64,000 bases of DNA from Achromobacter xylosoxidans (GCF_002192695.1 NZ_MTLG01000094.1:1-64000), one strand, 5' to 3'. Shown: positions 36,530-47,300, counted from the stretch's first letter. The notes: generated by a model not told the origin, from the letters alone. Program-made: numbers and translations.

Positions 36530-37555
36530 TCAGGCGAAATCGAGCACGATGCGGCCTTCGATCTGGCCTCGGCGCATGCGGTCGAACACGTTGTTGATGT
36601 TCTCCAGGCTTTCGGTGGCGACGGTGGCGTGCACCTTGCCCTCTTCGGCGAACTGCAGCGATTCCTGCAGGTCCAGGCGCGAGCCCACGATGGAGCCGCG
36701 CACGGTGACGCCGTTGAGCACCATGTCGAAGATCGACAGCGGGAAGTCGCCCGGCGGCAGCCCGTTGAGCGCCACGGTGCCGCCGCGCCGCACCATGCCC
36801 AGCGCCTGCTCGAAGGCCTTGGGCGACACCGCCGTGATCAGCGCGCCGTGAGCGCCGCCGATCTCGCGCTTCAGGTAGGCGGCCGGATCGGTGGTTTTGG
36901 CGTTGACCGTGACCTCGGCGCCCAGGCGGCGGGCGAAGTCCAGCTTGGCGTCGTCGATGTCCACCGCGGCGACGTTCAGGCCCATGGCCTTGGCGTATTG
37001 CACCGCCATGTGGCCCAGTCCGCCGATGCCGGAAATGACCACCCAGTTGCCCGGACGGGTATCCGTCATCTTCAGGCCCTTGTAGACGGTGACGCCGGCG
37101 CACAGCACCGGCGCAATGTCGACGAAGCTGACGTTCTTGGGCAGCAGGCCCACGTAGTCGGCCGCGGCCAGCGCATATTCGGCGAAGCCGCCGTTCACCG
37201 AGTAGCCGGCATTCTGCTGCTGTTCGCACAGCGTTTCCCAACCGCCCAGGCAGTGCTCGCAGTGTCCGCAGGCGGAATACAGCCAGGGAATGCCGACGCG
37301 GTCGCCTTCCTTCACGTGGGTTACGCCCGCGCCCACCGCCACCACGTGGCCGACGCCTTCGTGGCCGGGAATGAAGGGCGGGTTGGGTTTGACGGGCCAG
37401 TCGCCTTCGACCGCGTGCAGGTCGGTATGGCACACGCCGCAGGCTTCGATCTTCACCAGCAATTCGCCCGGACCCGGGCGCGGCACCGCGACCTCTTCGA
37501 TTGCCAGGGGCTTGCCGAATGCTCGAGCAACCGCCGCTTTCATGGTTTTATCCAT
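36530..37555 (-). CDS. adhP: Zinc-dependent alcohol dehydrogenase, AdhP-like
   Basis: A 341-residue medium-chain alcohol dehydrogenase. Catalytic zinc ligands are in [15 protein letters not shown] and [12 protein letters not shown], the structural zinc Cys run in [15 protein letters not shown], and the NAD fold in [17 protein letters not shown]. It is the AdhP type oxidising ethanol and other primary alcohols. ATG 37555 is placed after GGAGGC; GTG 37558 and ATG 37543 are alternatives. It is a single-gene unit ending at the shared terminator. Confidence 0.92.
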   Translation of the reverse strand: MDKTMKAAVARAFGKPLAIEEVAVPRPGPGELLVKIEACGVCHTDLHAVEGDWPVKPNPPFIPGHEGVGHVVAVGAGVTHVKEGDRVGIPWLYSACGHCEHCLGGWETLCEQQQNAGYSVNGGFAEYALAAADYVGLLPKNVSFVDIAPVLCAGVTVYKGLKMTDTRPGNWVVISGIGGLGHMAVQYAKAMGLNVAAVDIDDAKLDFARRLGAEVTVNAKTTDPAAYLKREIGGAHGALITAVSPKAFEQALGMVRRGGTVALNGLPPGDFPLSIFDMVLNGVTVRGSIVGSRLDLQESLQFAEEGKVHATVATESLENINNVFDRMRRGQIEGRIVLDFA

Positions 37556-37777
37556 CACTGCCTCCGAAGTCTGATCAAGATTCCTTATGCTCGAACGTGG
37601 GCGCCTTCCCAGCCATGATTTATATCAACGGAGGGGCTGTCCGCTGACGCCGGAAACGTGTGGTTGCAGAAAGAGGCCGGCCGCCGCGTCTTGCCGGGGC
37701 CGCGGCAAACGGCGTACAGTCGGCGCTAGGCCTCCCGGCCCAGGCCCAAGGTCCCGTCCCGAGTTCCAGGAGCTCCC

Positions 37778-38164
37778 ATGTGTGAAATCTTCATCCGCGC
37801 CAGCGAGCAGTCCTACGCGCCGGAAACCCGTTCGCTGCGGCTGCACGGCGTGGCCACCAGCCTGCGGCTGGAACAGCTGTTCTGGCAGGTATTGGAAGAA
37901 ATCGCCGGCCGCGACGGCATGCGCGTGACGCAGCTGATCGAACGCTTGTACGACGAATTGATCGAGTACCGCGGCGAGGCCGCCAATTTCACCTCGTTCC
38001 TGCGCGTGTGCTGCCTGCGCTACCAACTGCTGCAGGCAGAGGGCCGCATTCCCCTGGACGCAGCCGTCCCGATCCGTTCGCTCAACCCGCAGGCCGTGCT
38101 GGAAGGCCTGCCGCCCACACTGTACGACGCCCAGCCTTTGCGGCCGAAACGCAAGGCTGCATAA
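37778..38164 (+). CDS. Ribbon-helix-helix domain protein
   Basis: A 128-residue protein with a ribbon-helix-helix DNA-binding region early in the chain (about 15-70, TRSLRLHGVATSLRLEQLFWQ, read in parts) of the kind found in the RHH_4 family, and a Lys/Arg-rich C-terminal tail. It may be a transcription regulator; targets are unknown. It starts 220 bases upstream of nothing else on its strand and ends in a bidirectional terminator. Confidence 0.8.
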   Translation: MCEIFIRASEQSYAPETRSLRLHGVATSLRLEQLFWQVLEEIAGRDGMRVTQLIERLYDELIEYRGEAANFTSFLRVCCLRYQLLQAEGRIPLDAAVPIRSLNPQAVLEGLPPTLYDAQPLRPKRKAA

Positions 38165-38202
38165 ACGGCCACACTGGCTGTCGCTGCCGCGACGCCAAAA
38201 AG

Positions 38203-38230
38203 CAAAGGGCCCGAATCTTCGGGCCCTTTG
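38203..38230. terminator. Bidirectional intrinsic terminator
   Basis: CAAAGGGCCCGAA and TTCGGGCCCTTTG form a 13-bp stem with two bases between, preceded by four As. It lies between the RHH gene and the convergent endopeptidase gene. Confidence 0.85.
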
Positions 38231-38259
38231 TTCATGTGGCAGCGTAGCGCGGCCGGCGT

Positions 38260-39459
38260 TCAGCCGCCAGACTGGATCGACGCCATCGCCACTTCGTTCT
38301 GCACGATGCGGCGGATGCGCACCGCATCGCCGATGCGCGAGAGCTTGCCTTGCGAATCCAGCAGCACGATGGCCAGGTCGCGGCCGTTGATGCGGGCCAG
38401 CATGACCAGGCATTCGCCCGCTTCGTTGATGTAGCCGGTCTTGGACACCTTGATGTCCCAGTCGGGCTTGCGCACCAGCAGGTTGGTGTTGCGGAAGGTC
38501 TGCGTGCGGTTGTTGACCTCGACGTCGTACTCGGTATCGGTGGAGTAGCGGTGGATCAGCGGGCGTTGCGAGGCCGCGCGTAGCAGGCGGGCCAGGTCGT
38601 GCGGCGACGAGACGTTGTCGCTGGACAGGCCGGTGGGTTCGATGAAGCGGGTGCTGGTCATGCCCAGCGCCTGCGCCTTGGCGTTCATGGCGGCCACGAA
38701 AGCGGGCAGGCCGCCCGGATAGTGGCGGCCCAGCGCGTTGGCGGCGCGGTTTTCGGACGACATCAGCGCCAAATGCAGCATGTCGCCGCGCGTCAGCTTG
38801 GTGCCCACGCGCAGGCGCGACGTGGTGTGCTTGAGGCCGTCGACGTCGTCGTCGGTGATCTCCAGCATTTCGTCCATGGGCAGGTTGGCGTCGACCACGA
38901 CCACGGCGGTCATCAGCTTCGAGATGGAAGCGATGGGACGCACCACGTTTTCATTCTTGGCGAAGATGACCGTGGACGTTTCCAGGTCCTGCACGTAGGC
39001 GGTGCTGGAACGCAGGGCGGCGACTTCGGCGCGCATCGACGCAGCGGGCGGCGGCATGGCGGCCGAACCCAGCACGGCGGTGGCGGCGGCGCGTTGCGCG
39101 CGAGAGGGCTTGTTCGGCTTGCCGTTCTTGCCGGCGGCCGCGCCCTTCTTGGGCGGCGTGCCCTTGGCGGCGACCTGCTTGCCGCCCTTGGGGGCGGCGG
39201 CTTTCTTGCCGGAGGAGGATTTTGGGGGAGCCTTTTTGGCGGAAGAGGCGGCTTGTTTGCCCGAGGCGCTCTTGCCGGAGCTGGCCTTGGGGGCCGGAGC
39301 CTTCTTCGCTTGTTGCGCCTTGCAGGCCGACGACTTGGCGTTGGTCTTGCAAGGGTCCGTATTCTTCGCGGCTTGCGCGGCGGGGGGCAGGAGCGCGCAC
39401 ACCGCCAGCGCCACCGGCGCTATCGCGTTCGCAATCGCACGTTTCCAGGGAAATGCCAT
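38260..39459 (-). CDS. D-alanyl-D-alanine endopeptidase, PBP7-like
   Basis: A 399-residue periplasmic penicillin-binding protein of the PbpG type that cuts DD-crosslinks in peptidoglycan. Signal peptide about 1-31 (PPAAQAAK). The three active-site motifs are SISK (in IASISKLMT, about 182), SEN (in MSSENRAANALG) and KTG (in VSKTGYINEAGEC). Between the signal and the catalytic domain lies a Lys/Ala/Ser-rich linker of about 100 residues with an early Cys pair (C37, C46), longer than in E. coli PBP7. Confidence 0.9.
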   Translation of the reverse strand: MAFPWKRAIANAIAPVALAVCALLPPAAQAAKNTDPCKTNAKSSACKAQQAKKAPAPKASSGKSASGKQAASSAKKAPPKSSSGKKAAAPKGGKQVAAKGTPPKKGAAAGKNGKPNKPSRAQRAAATAVLGSAAMPPPAASMRAEVAALRSSTAYVQDLETSTVIFAKNENVVRPIASISKLMTAVVVVDANLPMDEMLEITDDDVDGLKHTTSRLRVGTKLTRGDMLHLALMSSENRAANALGRHYPGGLPAFVAAMNAKAQALGMTSTRFIEPTGLSSDNVSSPHDLARLLRAASQRPLIHRYSTDTEYDVEVNNRTQTFRNTNLLVRKPDWDIKVSKTGYINEAGECLVMLARINGRDLAIVLLDSQGKLSRIGDAVRIRRIVQNEVAMASIQSGG

Positions 39460-39834
39460 GGTTTGAGCTGGCTTGTCAGTCTGTCAGTAAATGTTTCTTA
39501 AGCCGGCGTTTCGTCGGGTCAGGAAAAGTCCAGATGAATTAGAGGCTTACGCGTCGAATTTAAACAGCAATTTCAAGTTGCGCGCAAGGCGATTCGATAT
39601 CATCGTTCAAAAAAATATTAGTGACGTATTGACGTGGCTTCAATTCGTCACAAGACAAGTCCGAGAAGCTAACGGTACGCCGCGCGTGAGCGTAGCCCGG
39701 ATTAACCCTCATCCGGCTGAATGCGAGGTTTTTGTCCTGGGCGCCCACGGCAAAACGCACTCATAAAAAGTGCGGCGGCGTCATGAGAATAGGAAACATG
39801 CTGGGGAAGAAAGCGTCGGAGCCGACGCCAAGGA
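39460..39834. other. AT-rich stretch between endopeptidase gene and tRNA-Arg
   Basis: This is the most AT-rich non-coding part of the window, especially 39530-39630. An open plus-strand frame at 39491-39766 (91 codons) lacks a good ribosome site and any recognisable domain, so I do not call it. A REP-like hairpin (AGCCCGGAT at 39694-39702, ATCCGGCT at 39711-39718) is present. The endopeptidase promoter must also be here. Confidence 0.45.
39694..39718. repeat. REP-like hairpin
   Basis: AGCCCGGAT and ATCCGGCT pair with one bulged base across an eight-base loop. The GTAGCCCGGAT start resembles widespread extragenic palindromes. Confidence 0.4.
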
Positions 39835-39909
39835 TGGCCTCGCCGGGTGGAATCGAACCACCAATTGACCCTTAGGAGGGGCCGGTTATATCCATTTAAC
39901 TACGGCGAG
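39835..39909 (-). tRNA. tRNA-Arg (anticodon CCU)
   Basis: On the minus strand the gene folds into a full cloverleaf: acceptor stem CTCGCCG with CGGCGAG, D-arm with TTAAATGGATA, anticodon stem GGCCC/GGGTC with loop CTCCTAA giving anticodon CCT (CCU), T-arm GGTGG-TTCGATT-CCACC, discriminator G and an encoded CCA (39835-39837). It decodes AGG, a rare codon in such GC-rich genomes. Position 1 is C paired with G72, which is uncommon. No promoter was securely found. Confidence 0.95.
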
Positions 39910-40219
39910 ACTATTTCCGATCAGGCGGCAGGGTCGGTCGAAGAGACCGCGCCTGCTCACTAAGGCCTTGATATTGCTGCGAATCTTCCGGTCCTGAGTT
40001 TATCACCGGGGACAGGGGATTCGGCGCAGGACGCAAGTCTATCAGCAGGCGGCGCAAGCCCCAAATCCGGTGCCCGCGGCCCGACGCCGCGAACCCGGCC
40101 CCCGACGTGGCTATTCCCGGAGCCCGCGGGCTATTTGTATATGATGTCCGAGTCCTGCGCCGCGCGCCGGACCGTCCCGAGGAGGGGGCGGCGAACCAAA
40201 ACAACGAAAAACGGGTTTC
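39910..40219. other. Spacer between tRNA-Arg and MFS gene
   Basis: No gene seen. It must hold the minus-strand tRNA promoter and the plus-strand MFS promoter; TATGAT at 40140-40145 is a -10 candidate for the latter without a clear -35 box. Confidence 0.4.
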
Positions 40220-41419
40220 ATGTCTAACCAAACCGATACGAATTTCACCCGTACCCTGATCGTGGGCACGCTGGTCGTGCTGCTCGCCATGGGGGTACGC
40301 GCCACCTTTGGGCTCTTCATGCAGCCGATGGGCCTGGCGCAGGGCTGGGGGCGCGAAGTGTTCTCCATGGCCTTCGCGCTGCAGAACCTGGTGTGGGGCG
40401 TGGCCTGTATCTTCATGGGCATCCTGGCCGACCGCTACGGCTCGGGCCGCACCATCGCGCTGGGCGCGGTGCTGTACATGCTGGGCATGATAGGCACGCG
40501 CTTCGCCACCGACGAAGCCACGTTGTACCTGACTGCCGGCGTGCTGGTCGGGCTGGGCCAGGCCGGCACCACCTTTCCCGTGATCCTGCCCGTGGTGGCC
40601 CGCGCCGTGCCGCCGGCCTACCGCAGCACGGCCATGGGCATCGCCAGCGCTGGCGGCTCCCTGGGCCAGTTTGCCGTGGTGCCCACGGGCCAGGTGCTGA
40701 TCAGCGGCCTGGACTGGCCGGGCGCCTTGTGGGTGCTGTCGCTCTTTGTCGCTTGCGGCGCGCCCCTGGCCTATTTCCTGCGCGGACGTCCGCAAGCCCA
40801 TAGCGGGCCGCAGCAATCGCTGGCCTCGGCGGTCAAGCAGGCGGTGCGCCACCCCTCGTTCCACTTCCTGTTCTGGAGCTATTTCGTCTGCGGCTTCCAT
40901 ACCGCCTTCATCACGCTGCACCTGCCGGCCTACGTCACCGACGGCGGCCTGAGCGCGGGGCAGGGCGCGACCGCCATCGCGCTGATCGGCCTGTTCAACG
41001 TGCTGGGTTCGTTCTATGCCGGCAAGCTGGGCGGCAAGTACAGCAAGAAGCGTCTCCTGGCCGTGGTGTACGGCATGCGCGCCTTCGGCATCCTGTTGCT
41101 GCTGTGGATGCCGCTGTCGCCATGGGTGCTGTATGCCTTCGCGGCGTGGATGGGCTTGTTCTGGCTCGGAACCGTGCCGCTCACGCAGGGCCTGATCGGC
41201 CAGATCTACGGGCTGCGCTATGCGGCCACGCTGTCCGGCATCGTCTTCCTGGGCCACCAACTGGGCAGCTTCATCGGCGTGTGGCTGGGCGGATACGCCT
41301 ACGCCAAGACCGGCAACTACGACGCTGTCTGGTGGCTGGGCGTGGCGCTGGCCATCATTGCCGCGCTGTTGTGCCTGCCGGTGCGCGAACAACCCGTGGC
41401 CCAGCCGGCCGCGGCCTGA
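40220..41419 (+). CDS. MFS transporter
   Basis: A 399-residue major facilitator with about twelve membrane segments. The conserved loop between segments 2 and 3 reads GILADRYGSGRTIALG (about 71-86). The overall pattern, starting TLIVGTLVVLLAMGVRATFGLFM, resembles the oxalate/formate or monocarboxylate-type MFS proteins. Substrate unknown. No regulator gene is adjacent. Confidence 0.88.
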   Translation: MSNQTDTNFTRTLIVGTLVVLLAMGVRATFGLFMQPMGLAQGWGREVFSMAFALQNLVWGVACIFMGILADRYGSGRTIALGAVLYMLGMIGTRFATDEATLYLTAGVLVGLGQAGTTFPVILPVVARAVPPAYRSTAMGIASAGGSLGQFAVVPTGQVLISGLDWPGALWVLSLFVACGAPLAYFLRGRPQAHSGPQQSLASAVKQAVRHPSFHFLFWSYFVCGFHTAFITLHLPAYVTDGGLSAGQGATAIALIGLFNVLGSFYAGKLGGKYSKKRLLAVVYGMRAFGILLLLWMPLSPWVLYAFAAWMGLFWLGTVPLTQGLIGQIYGLRYAATLSGIVFLGHQLGSFIGVWLGGYAYAKTGNYDAVWWLGVALAIIAALLCLPVREQPVAQPAAA

Positions 41420-41432
41420 GACGCGGCCGCCC

Positions 41433-41597
41433 ATGAAATCTTCGACTCCCTCCGCATCCGCCGCGCGCCGCCATCGCGGCTGGCGGGTTGCGGGCGCGCT
41501 GGCCCTGGTCGCCGTCATGGGCCTGGCGTTCTGGGGCTACACCACGCCGGAAATGCAGATCCACTGGGAAAACCTGGCCGCGCTCTGCGGCTTCTAG
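41433..41597 (+). CDS. Small single-pass membrane protein
   Basis: A 54-residue protein with a basic N-terminus (AARRHRGWR), one hydrophobic segment (about 20-38) and a short C-terminal tail ENLAALCGF. ATG 41433 lies 13 bases after the MFS stop, so the two are probably cotranscribed. I do not recognise the family. Coding is likely but not certain; the start has a weak ribosome site. Confidence 0.55.
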   Translation: MKSSTPSASAARRHRGWRVAGALALVAVMGLAFWGYTTPEMQIHWENLAALCGF

Positions 41598-41684
41598 ACG
41601 CGTTTTCCGCTCGGCCTCGCGGTATCCTACGGCGGTATTTCTTCCCTCATCGCGCGCGCTCTTGAGCGGGCGCTCCGGATACCC

Positions 41685-44348
41685 ATGCAGGACTCATCGC
41701 CTTCCTATTCCGATCTATCGCTGCCGGACATCGGCGGCATGCCTGCCGCCGACACGCTGGTGCTGACGGTGAACAACCGCCTGTCGCGCCGCCTCACGCT
41801 GGAGCTGGCAGGCCTGTTGCGCCAGGAGCGCCAGGTCAGCGAATTGCCGCGCATCCTGCCGCTGTCCGCCTGGCTGGCCGATGCCGCCAATGAACTCGCG
41901 TTCGAGGCCGATGACGACGTGCCGGCCTACCGGCTGGACAGCTTCGCCACGCAGCTGGTGTGGACCGAGGCGATCCGCGCCGAAGAAGCCGAACGCGTGC
42001 TGCTGGACGCGAGCCAGGCCGCGCGCTTGTCGATGGATGCGGACCTGCTGATGGACGAGTGGGAGCTGCAGGTGCCGTCGGGCGCGGACACCGATGAATA
42101 CCGCGGCTTTGCGAAATGGCGTGCGCGCTACCACCAGGCGCTGGCCGGCATCGATGCCGAGGACGCGAACCAGGGCTACGCGCGCGTGCTGCGGGCGCTG
42201 GAGGACGGGCGCCTGCCCGTGCCGCGGCAACTGGTGCTGGCAGGGTTCACGGACATGTCGCCGCGATTCCGCCGGCTGCTGCAGGCCTTTGAAGCACAAG
42301 GCGCCGAAGTCTCGCAGTGGCGCGATGCGCAGCGCATCGAAACCGCGGCGCGGCGGTTTGAAGCCGCGGATCAAGGCGCGGAATGGCGCGCCGCCGCGGC
42401 TTGGGCGGCCGAGCGCCTGAAGGCGCATCCCCATGGCCGCTACGCCATCGTCTCGCCCCAGCTGGAGGCGGAATCGCCTTTCGCGCGGCGGGTGCTGAGC
42501 CAGGCCCTGGCCGGGCACGGGGGCGAAGCCGCGTACGCCTTCAACGTGGCGGTGGGCCGGCCCTTGAACGAGTGGCCCATGGCGCGCGCCGCGCTGGCAT
42601 GGCTGCGCGCCCTGGCCGAATGCGCGCCGGGCAAGGGCTGCGGCGTCGAGGTGCTGGGCGCGGCTTTGTCGGGCGGGCATTGCGCGGGCGATGTGCGCGA
42701 CCGCGCGCGGCTGGCCTCGATCGACGCGCGCTGGCGCCGCCAGGCGCAACTGCATGTCAGCCCGCAGGATTGGCGCAAGCTGCTGGCGGATCTGCCTGCG
42801 CTGGCGCAGGCCTGGAACCAGGCCATGGAGATCTGGACGCAGGGCGGCCGCCAGGCGACTTGCGACGTGTGGATGCTGCGCATGAAGGCCGCGCTGATGG
42901 CGCTGGGTTTCCCCGGCGAAGGCGTGCTGGACAGCGTCGGCTATCAGGTGATGGGCGCGCTGGGCGATGCGCTGGGCAGCTTTTCGGCGCTGGCGCCGGC
43001 CGCCGGCCGGCTGGGCGGCGTGGCCGCCGTGAATCTGCTGGATAGCGTGGCGCGCTCCGCCTCGTTCCAGCCGCAGCGCGACCCCTCGGCGCGTCTGGAC
43101 GTGCTGGGTTTGCTGGAGGCCGAGGGCGGTTATTGGGACGGCGTCTGGATGCTGGGCCTGACCGACGACGTGCTGCCCGCGTCGCCCAAGCCCAACCCGC
43201 TGCTGCCGCTGGCCGTGCTGCGCCAGGCCAAGGCGCCGCGCGCCACGCCCGAGCGCGAACGCGAGTGGGCCGAGGGCATGTATGCCGCGCTGTGCCGCTG
43301 CGCGCCCGAGCTCATCGTCAGCCACGCGCACATGGACGGCGAACGCGAATTGCGCCCATCGCCGCTGATCGCGGCGGCCGCGCTGACGGACTGGACGCCC
43401 GCTGTAGCTGAAGCATTGCCCGCCTTGCCGCAGGAATCGCTGGACGATGCGCAGGGGCCCGCGCTGGCCGCCGGCAACCGCGGCGGCGGCGGCCTGGACG
43501 TGCTGGACACTCAGGCGCGCAATCCGCTGTGGGCCTTTGTGCGGCATCGCCTGGGTGGCCGCGAAATGGCGCCTTACGCCGATGCGGCGACGGTCAACGT
43601 GCGCGGCCAATTCCTGCACAAGGCGCTGGAACTGGTGTGGGGCATGATGCCCGACCAGGACGCGCTGCATGAGGTCATGGCCGAGGGCCGCCTGCCTGCC
43701 TTGCTGGAGCAGGCGGTGGCGCAGGCGGCGGACGAGGAATTGAAAGCCTATGCGCCCGCCTTGCGCACGCTGGAATGCCAGCGCGCCCAGGCCGTGCTGG
43801 CATCCTGGCTGGACATGGAAGCGCAGCGCCTGCCCTTTGCGGTGGCGCAGGTGGAAAAGAACCATCAATGGCAGCGCGGCGCGCTCAACCTGAAGTTGCG
43901 GCTGGACCGCATCGACACGCTGGGCGATGGGCGCAACGTCATCGTGGACTACAAGACCGGCGTGGCGGCGGCCAAACCCGAACCGGACTGGTCGCGCAGC
44001 CGCCCCGTGAACGTGCAGCTGCCGTTCTACGCATCGGTGCTGGCGGACGCCGCGGGCGGCGAAGTGGCGGGCCTGGTGCTGGCGCAGATCCACGCGCGGC
44101 AGGTCGCCGCGCAGGGCCTGGCCGACGAAGACCTGGGCGTGCCCGGCGTCACGCTGGCCAGCGACAGCAAGTACTTCGACGGGCTGTCCTGGCTGGAGAT
44201 CCGGCAGCGCTGGCGCACGGCCATCGAAGCGCTGGCCGACGAGTATGCCGCGGGCTACGCGGCCAACGTGGCGTATCGCCGCGACGATCTGAAATACTGC
44301 GATGCATTGCCGTTCCTGCGTTTGCATCTGGATGATGAGGACGCATGA
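41685..44348 (+). CDS. PD-(D/E)XK nuclease family protein, AddB-like
   Basis: An 887-residue protein resembling the AddB-type partner of helicase-nucleases in double-strand break repair. The C-terminal nuclease motif is NVIVDYKTG (about 759-767) with nearby carboxylates. At the N-terminus, where a helicase would have a Walker A loop, it reads VLTVNNRLSRRL, so the helicase half is inactive. I see no cluster of four Cys for an iron-sulfur site as in Bacillus AddB. Its stop overlaps the start of the next gene (ATGA), so both are made together. Confidence 0.83.
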   Translation: MQDSSPSYSDLSLPDIGGMPAADTLVLTVNNRLSRRLTLELAGLLRQERQVSELPRILPLSAWLADAANELAFEADDDVPAYRLDSFATQLVWTEAIRAEEAERVLLDASQAARLSMDADLLMDEWELQVPSGADTDEYRGFAKWRARYHQALAGIDAEDANQGYARVLRALEDGRLPVPRQLVLAGFTDMSPRFRRLLQAFEAQGAEVSQWRDAQRIETAARRFEAADQGAEWRAAAAWAAERLKAHPHGRYAIVSPQLEAESPFARRVLSQALAGHGGEAAYAFNVAVGRPLNEWPMARAALAWLRALAECAPGKGCGVEVLGAALSGGHCAGDVRDRARLASIDARWRRQAQLHVSPQDWRKLLADLPALAQAWNQAMEIWTQGGRQATCDVWMLRMKAALMALGFPGEGVLDSVGYQVMGALGDALGSFSALAPAAGRLGGVAAVNLLDSVARSASFQPQRDPSARLDVLGLLEAEGGYWDGVWMLGLTDDVLPASPKPNPLLPLAVLRQAKAPRATPEREREWAEGMYAALCRCAPELIVSHAHMDGERELRPSPLIAAAALTDWTPAVAEALPALPQESLDDAQGPALAAGNRGGGGLDVLDTQARNPLWAFVRHRLGGREMAPYADAATVNVRGQFLHKALELVWGMMPDQDALHEVMAEGRLPALLEQAVAQAADEELKAYAPALRTLECQRAQAVLASWLDMEAQRLPFAVAQVEKNHQWQRGALNLKLRLDRIDTLGDGRNVIVDYKTGVAAAKPEPDWSRSRPVNVQLPFYASVLADAAGGEVAGLVLAQIHARQVAAQGLADEDLGVPGVTLASDSKYFDGLSWLEIRQRWRTAIEALADEYAAGYAANVAYRRDDLKYCDALPFLRLHLDDEDA

Positions 44349-47300
44349 CCATGGCTGAACAAGAACGCTTGCCGCACGACCACGTTGCGCGCGCCGACGC
44401 GCTGGACCCGGCACGTTCGTTCCTGGTGCAGGCGCCGGCCGGCTCCGGCAAGACCGAGCTGCTGACGGACCGCATCCTGGCGCTGCTGGCCACGGTGAAC
44501 CGTCCGGAAGAAATCGTCGCCATCACCTTCACGCGCAAGGCCGCGTCCGAAATGCATGCGCGCGTGCTGAGCAAGCTGCGCCGCGGACTGGACGCGCCGC
44601 CTGAAGCCATGCACGAGCGCCGCAGCTGGGAACTCGCGCGCGCCGCGCTGGCGCGCAACGACGAACAGGGCTGGCATCTGCTGGACCATCCCGCGCGGCT
44701 GGCCATCCGCACCATCGACTCGTTCTGCGCGGGCCTGGTGCGCAGCATGCCCTGGCTGTCCGAGTTGGGCGGCATGCCCGAGATCACGGACGATGCGCGC
44801 GCCCAGTACGAGGCCGCCGCGCGTGCCACCCTGGATCTTGCCGACGACTACGAGGCCGTGCGCATCCTGCTCAAGCACCTGGACGTGGATGTGCAGGCGG
44901 CCAAGGAGGCCATCGCCGACATGCTGGGGCAGCGCGACCAGTGGCTGCCGCTGCTGCGCCACGGCTCGGACCGCGAGGGCATGGAAGCCATGCTGGCCGA
45001 GGCCATCGGCGAGGACCTGGACGCGCTCAGCGAGGCCATGCCCTATGGCTGGGCCGAAGCGCTATGCGGTCCGGCGCGGCTGGCTGCCGCCAATCTGCAA
45101 GATGGAGAGGCGGAAAACAAGTTGCTGGCCTTGCTGGACTGGACGGAAGAACCGCCGCCCGACGCCGACGCGCTGGAGCTCTGGCAAGCCGTGGCGCACC
45201 TGCTGTTGACGGGCACCGGCACCTTGCGCAAGACCGTCAACAAGAACCAGGGCTTTCCCGCCAAATGCGCGCACAAGGAACCGTTCGTGGCGTGGCTGGA
45301 AGCCGCCGACCCGGATGCCGTCTGGGTGCGCCGCCTGCATGCGGTGCGCGACGTGCCCGCGCCGCATTTCACCGATGCGCAATGGGAAGTGCTGGGCGCG
45401 CAGCTGATGACGCTGGCGTTGGCGGTGGCGCAGTTGCGGCTGCGCTTTGCCGACACGGGCGAGGTGGATTTCATCGAAATCGCGCAGCGCGCCGCGGCCG
45501 CGCTGGGCAGCGCCGACGACCCGGGCGAACTGCTGCTGAAGCTGGACGCCTCGATCCGCCATCTTCTCATCGATGAGTTCCAGGACACCAGCCAGACCCA
45601 GCTCGACCTGCTGCGCACGCTGACCTCGGGCTGGCAGCAGGGCGACGGCCGCAGCCTGTTCCTGGTGGGCGACCCGATGCAGTCCATCTACCGATTCCGC
45701 AAGGCCGAAGTGGGCTTGTTCCTGGAAGTGGCCGACATCGGCGTGGGCGAGCTGCAGCCGGACTTCCTCAACCTTACCGACAATTTCCGCTCGCAGGCCG
45801 GCATCGTCGAATGGGTCAACCAGTCGTTCGCGCAACTGCTGCCCCGGCGCAGCGACGCGGCGGCGGGAGCCATCGCCTACAGCCCGTCCACCGCTTTCCA
45901 CGAAGCATTGCCGGAACCCGCGGTGCGTTTCCATCCGGCGTGGTCGCGCGAAGGCGCGGCCCCCGCGGAAACGCAGGCCGAGGACATCGCGGTGGCCTTG
46001 GTGCGCCAGGCGCTGATCGACCATAAGGGCGCCAAGCATCCCGTTGCCGTGCTGGTGCGGGCGCGCAGCCACCTGGGCAATCTGACCCGCCGGCTGGCGC
46101 AGGAAGGCATACGCTGCCGGGCGGTGGACCTGGTGCCGCTGGCCCTGCGGCCGGTGGTGGCGGATCTGGTGCAGCTGGTGCGGGCCTTGTCGCATCCCGG
46201 CGACCGCTTGGCCTGGCTGTCGGTGCTGCGCGCGCCGTATTGCGGCCTGACGCTGACGTCCCTGCAGCGCTTGTTCGGCGACGATCACATCACGCCGGTG
46301 CCGGTGCTGCTGGAGCGCGCGTTGCGCATCGCGCCGCAGACCGCGCCTGCGGCCGCCGCCAGCGCGCCTCAGGGGTCATTGTTCGACGCGGCGCCCGCTG
46401 CGCCGGACACGCCATCGGCGCAAAGCGTGCTCGGCGCCGACGAGTTCGAGCGCTTGCGCCAGGTGGCGGGCATCCTGCTCGACAAGCGCAACGCCTCGGG
46501 CGCCATGCCTTTCGCGGCTTGGGTGGAGTCGCTGTGGCGCCGCCTGGGCGGCCCTGCGCTGTACGCTGGCCTGTCTGTCGCCAACGACGCGGAAAGCCTG
46601 TTCCAACTGGTCGAACGCCTGGCGCCGCACGGCGCTATCGACGTCGCCGCGCTGGATGCCGGCATTGCGCGCTTGTTCGCCGCGCCGGACGCGGCGGACG
46701 AAGACACGGGCGCGGTCGAAATCATGACCATGCACAAGTCCAAGGGCCTACAGTTCGAAACCGTCATCCTGTACGGCCTGCACCGCGCGCCGCGCGGCGA
46801 CCAGGCGCCGCTGGTGCGCTTCGAGCAGAGCGGCGGCCGCGTGCTGTTCGGCCCGGTCAAGCCGCGCGCCGAAACCGAGGCCGATCCCCTGTCTCGCTAC
46901 CTGGGCGCACGCGAGGCGCGCCGCGCCTCCTACGAAATCGACCGCCTGTTGTACGTGGCGGCGACGCGGGCGCGCAAGCGCCTGCATCTGGTGGGCCACG
47001 TGTCGGTGGATGAGGCCAGCGGCCAGGTCAAGACGCCGTCCTCCGCCAGCCTGCTGGGACGCTTGTGGCCATGCCTGGCCATACCGGCCCCGCCGTCGCT
47101 TGACGGCGAAACCATGGCGCAGGAAGCCGACGGCCCCGAGTGGCAGGGCGAACCCTTGCGGCGCGTGGACCGCGCCGGCCTGGCGCAATTGGCGGGCATG
47201 GCCGACGTGGCGGTCAGCCCCGGCTTTGGCGCCACGGCGCGCGGCTCCTGGGGCGATGGCGGCGAGCATCCCGCCTGGCAGCTGGAAGCCGGCTACGACG

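Noticed and set aside
39491..39766. 91-codon plus-strand open frame before tRNA-Arg
   Set aside because: No ribosome site, no domain, and it covers a REP-like hairpin.
41715..44414. Long minus-strand open frame opposite the AddB-like gene
   Set aside because: Antisense shadow with Gln/Arg/His-rich composition and no domain.
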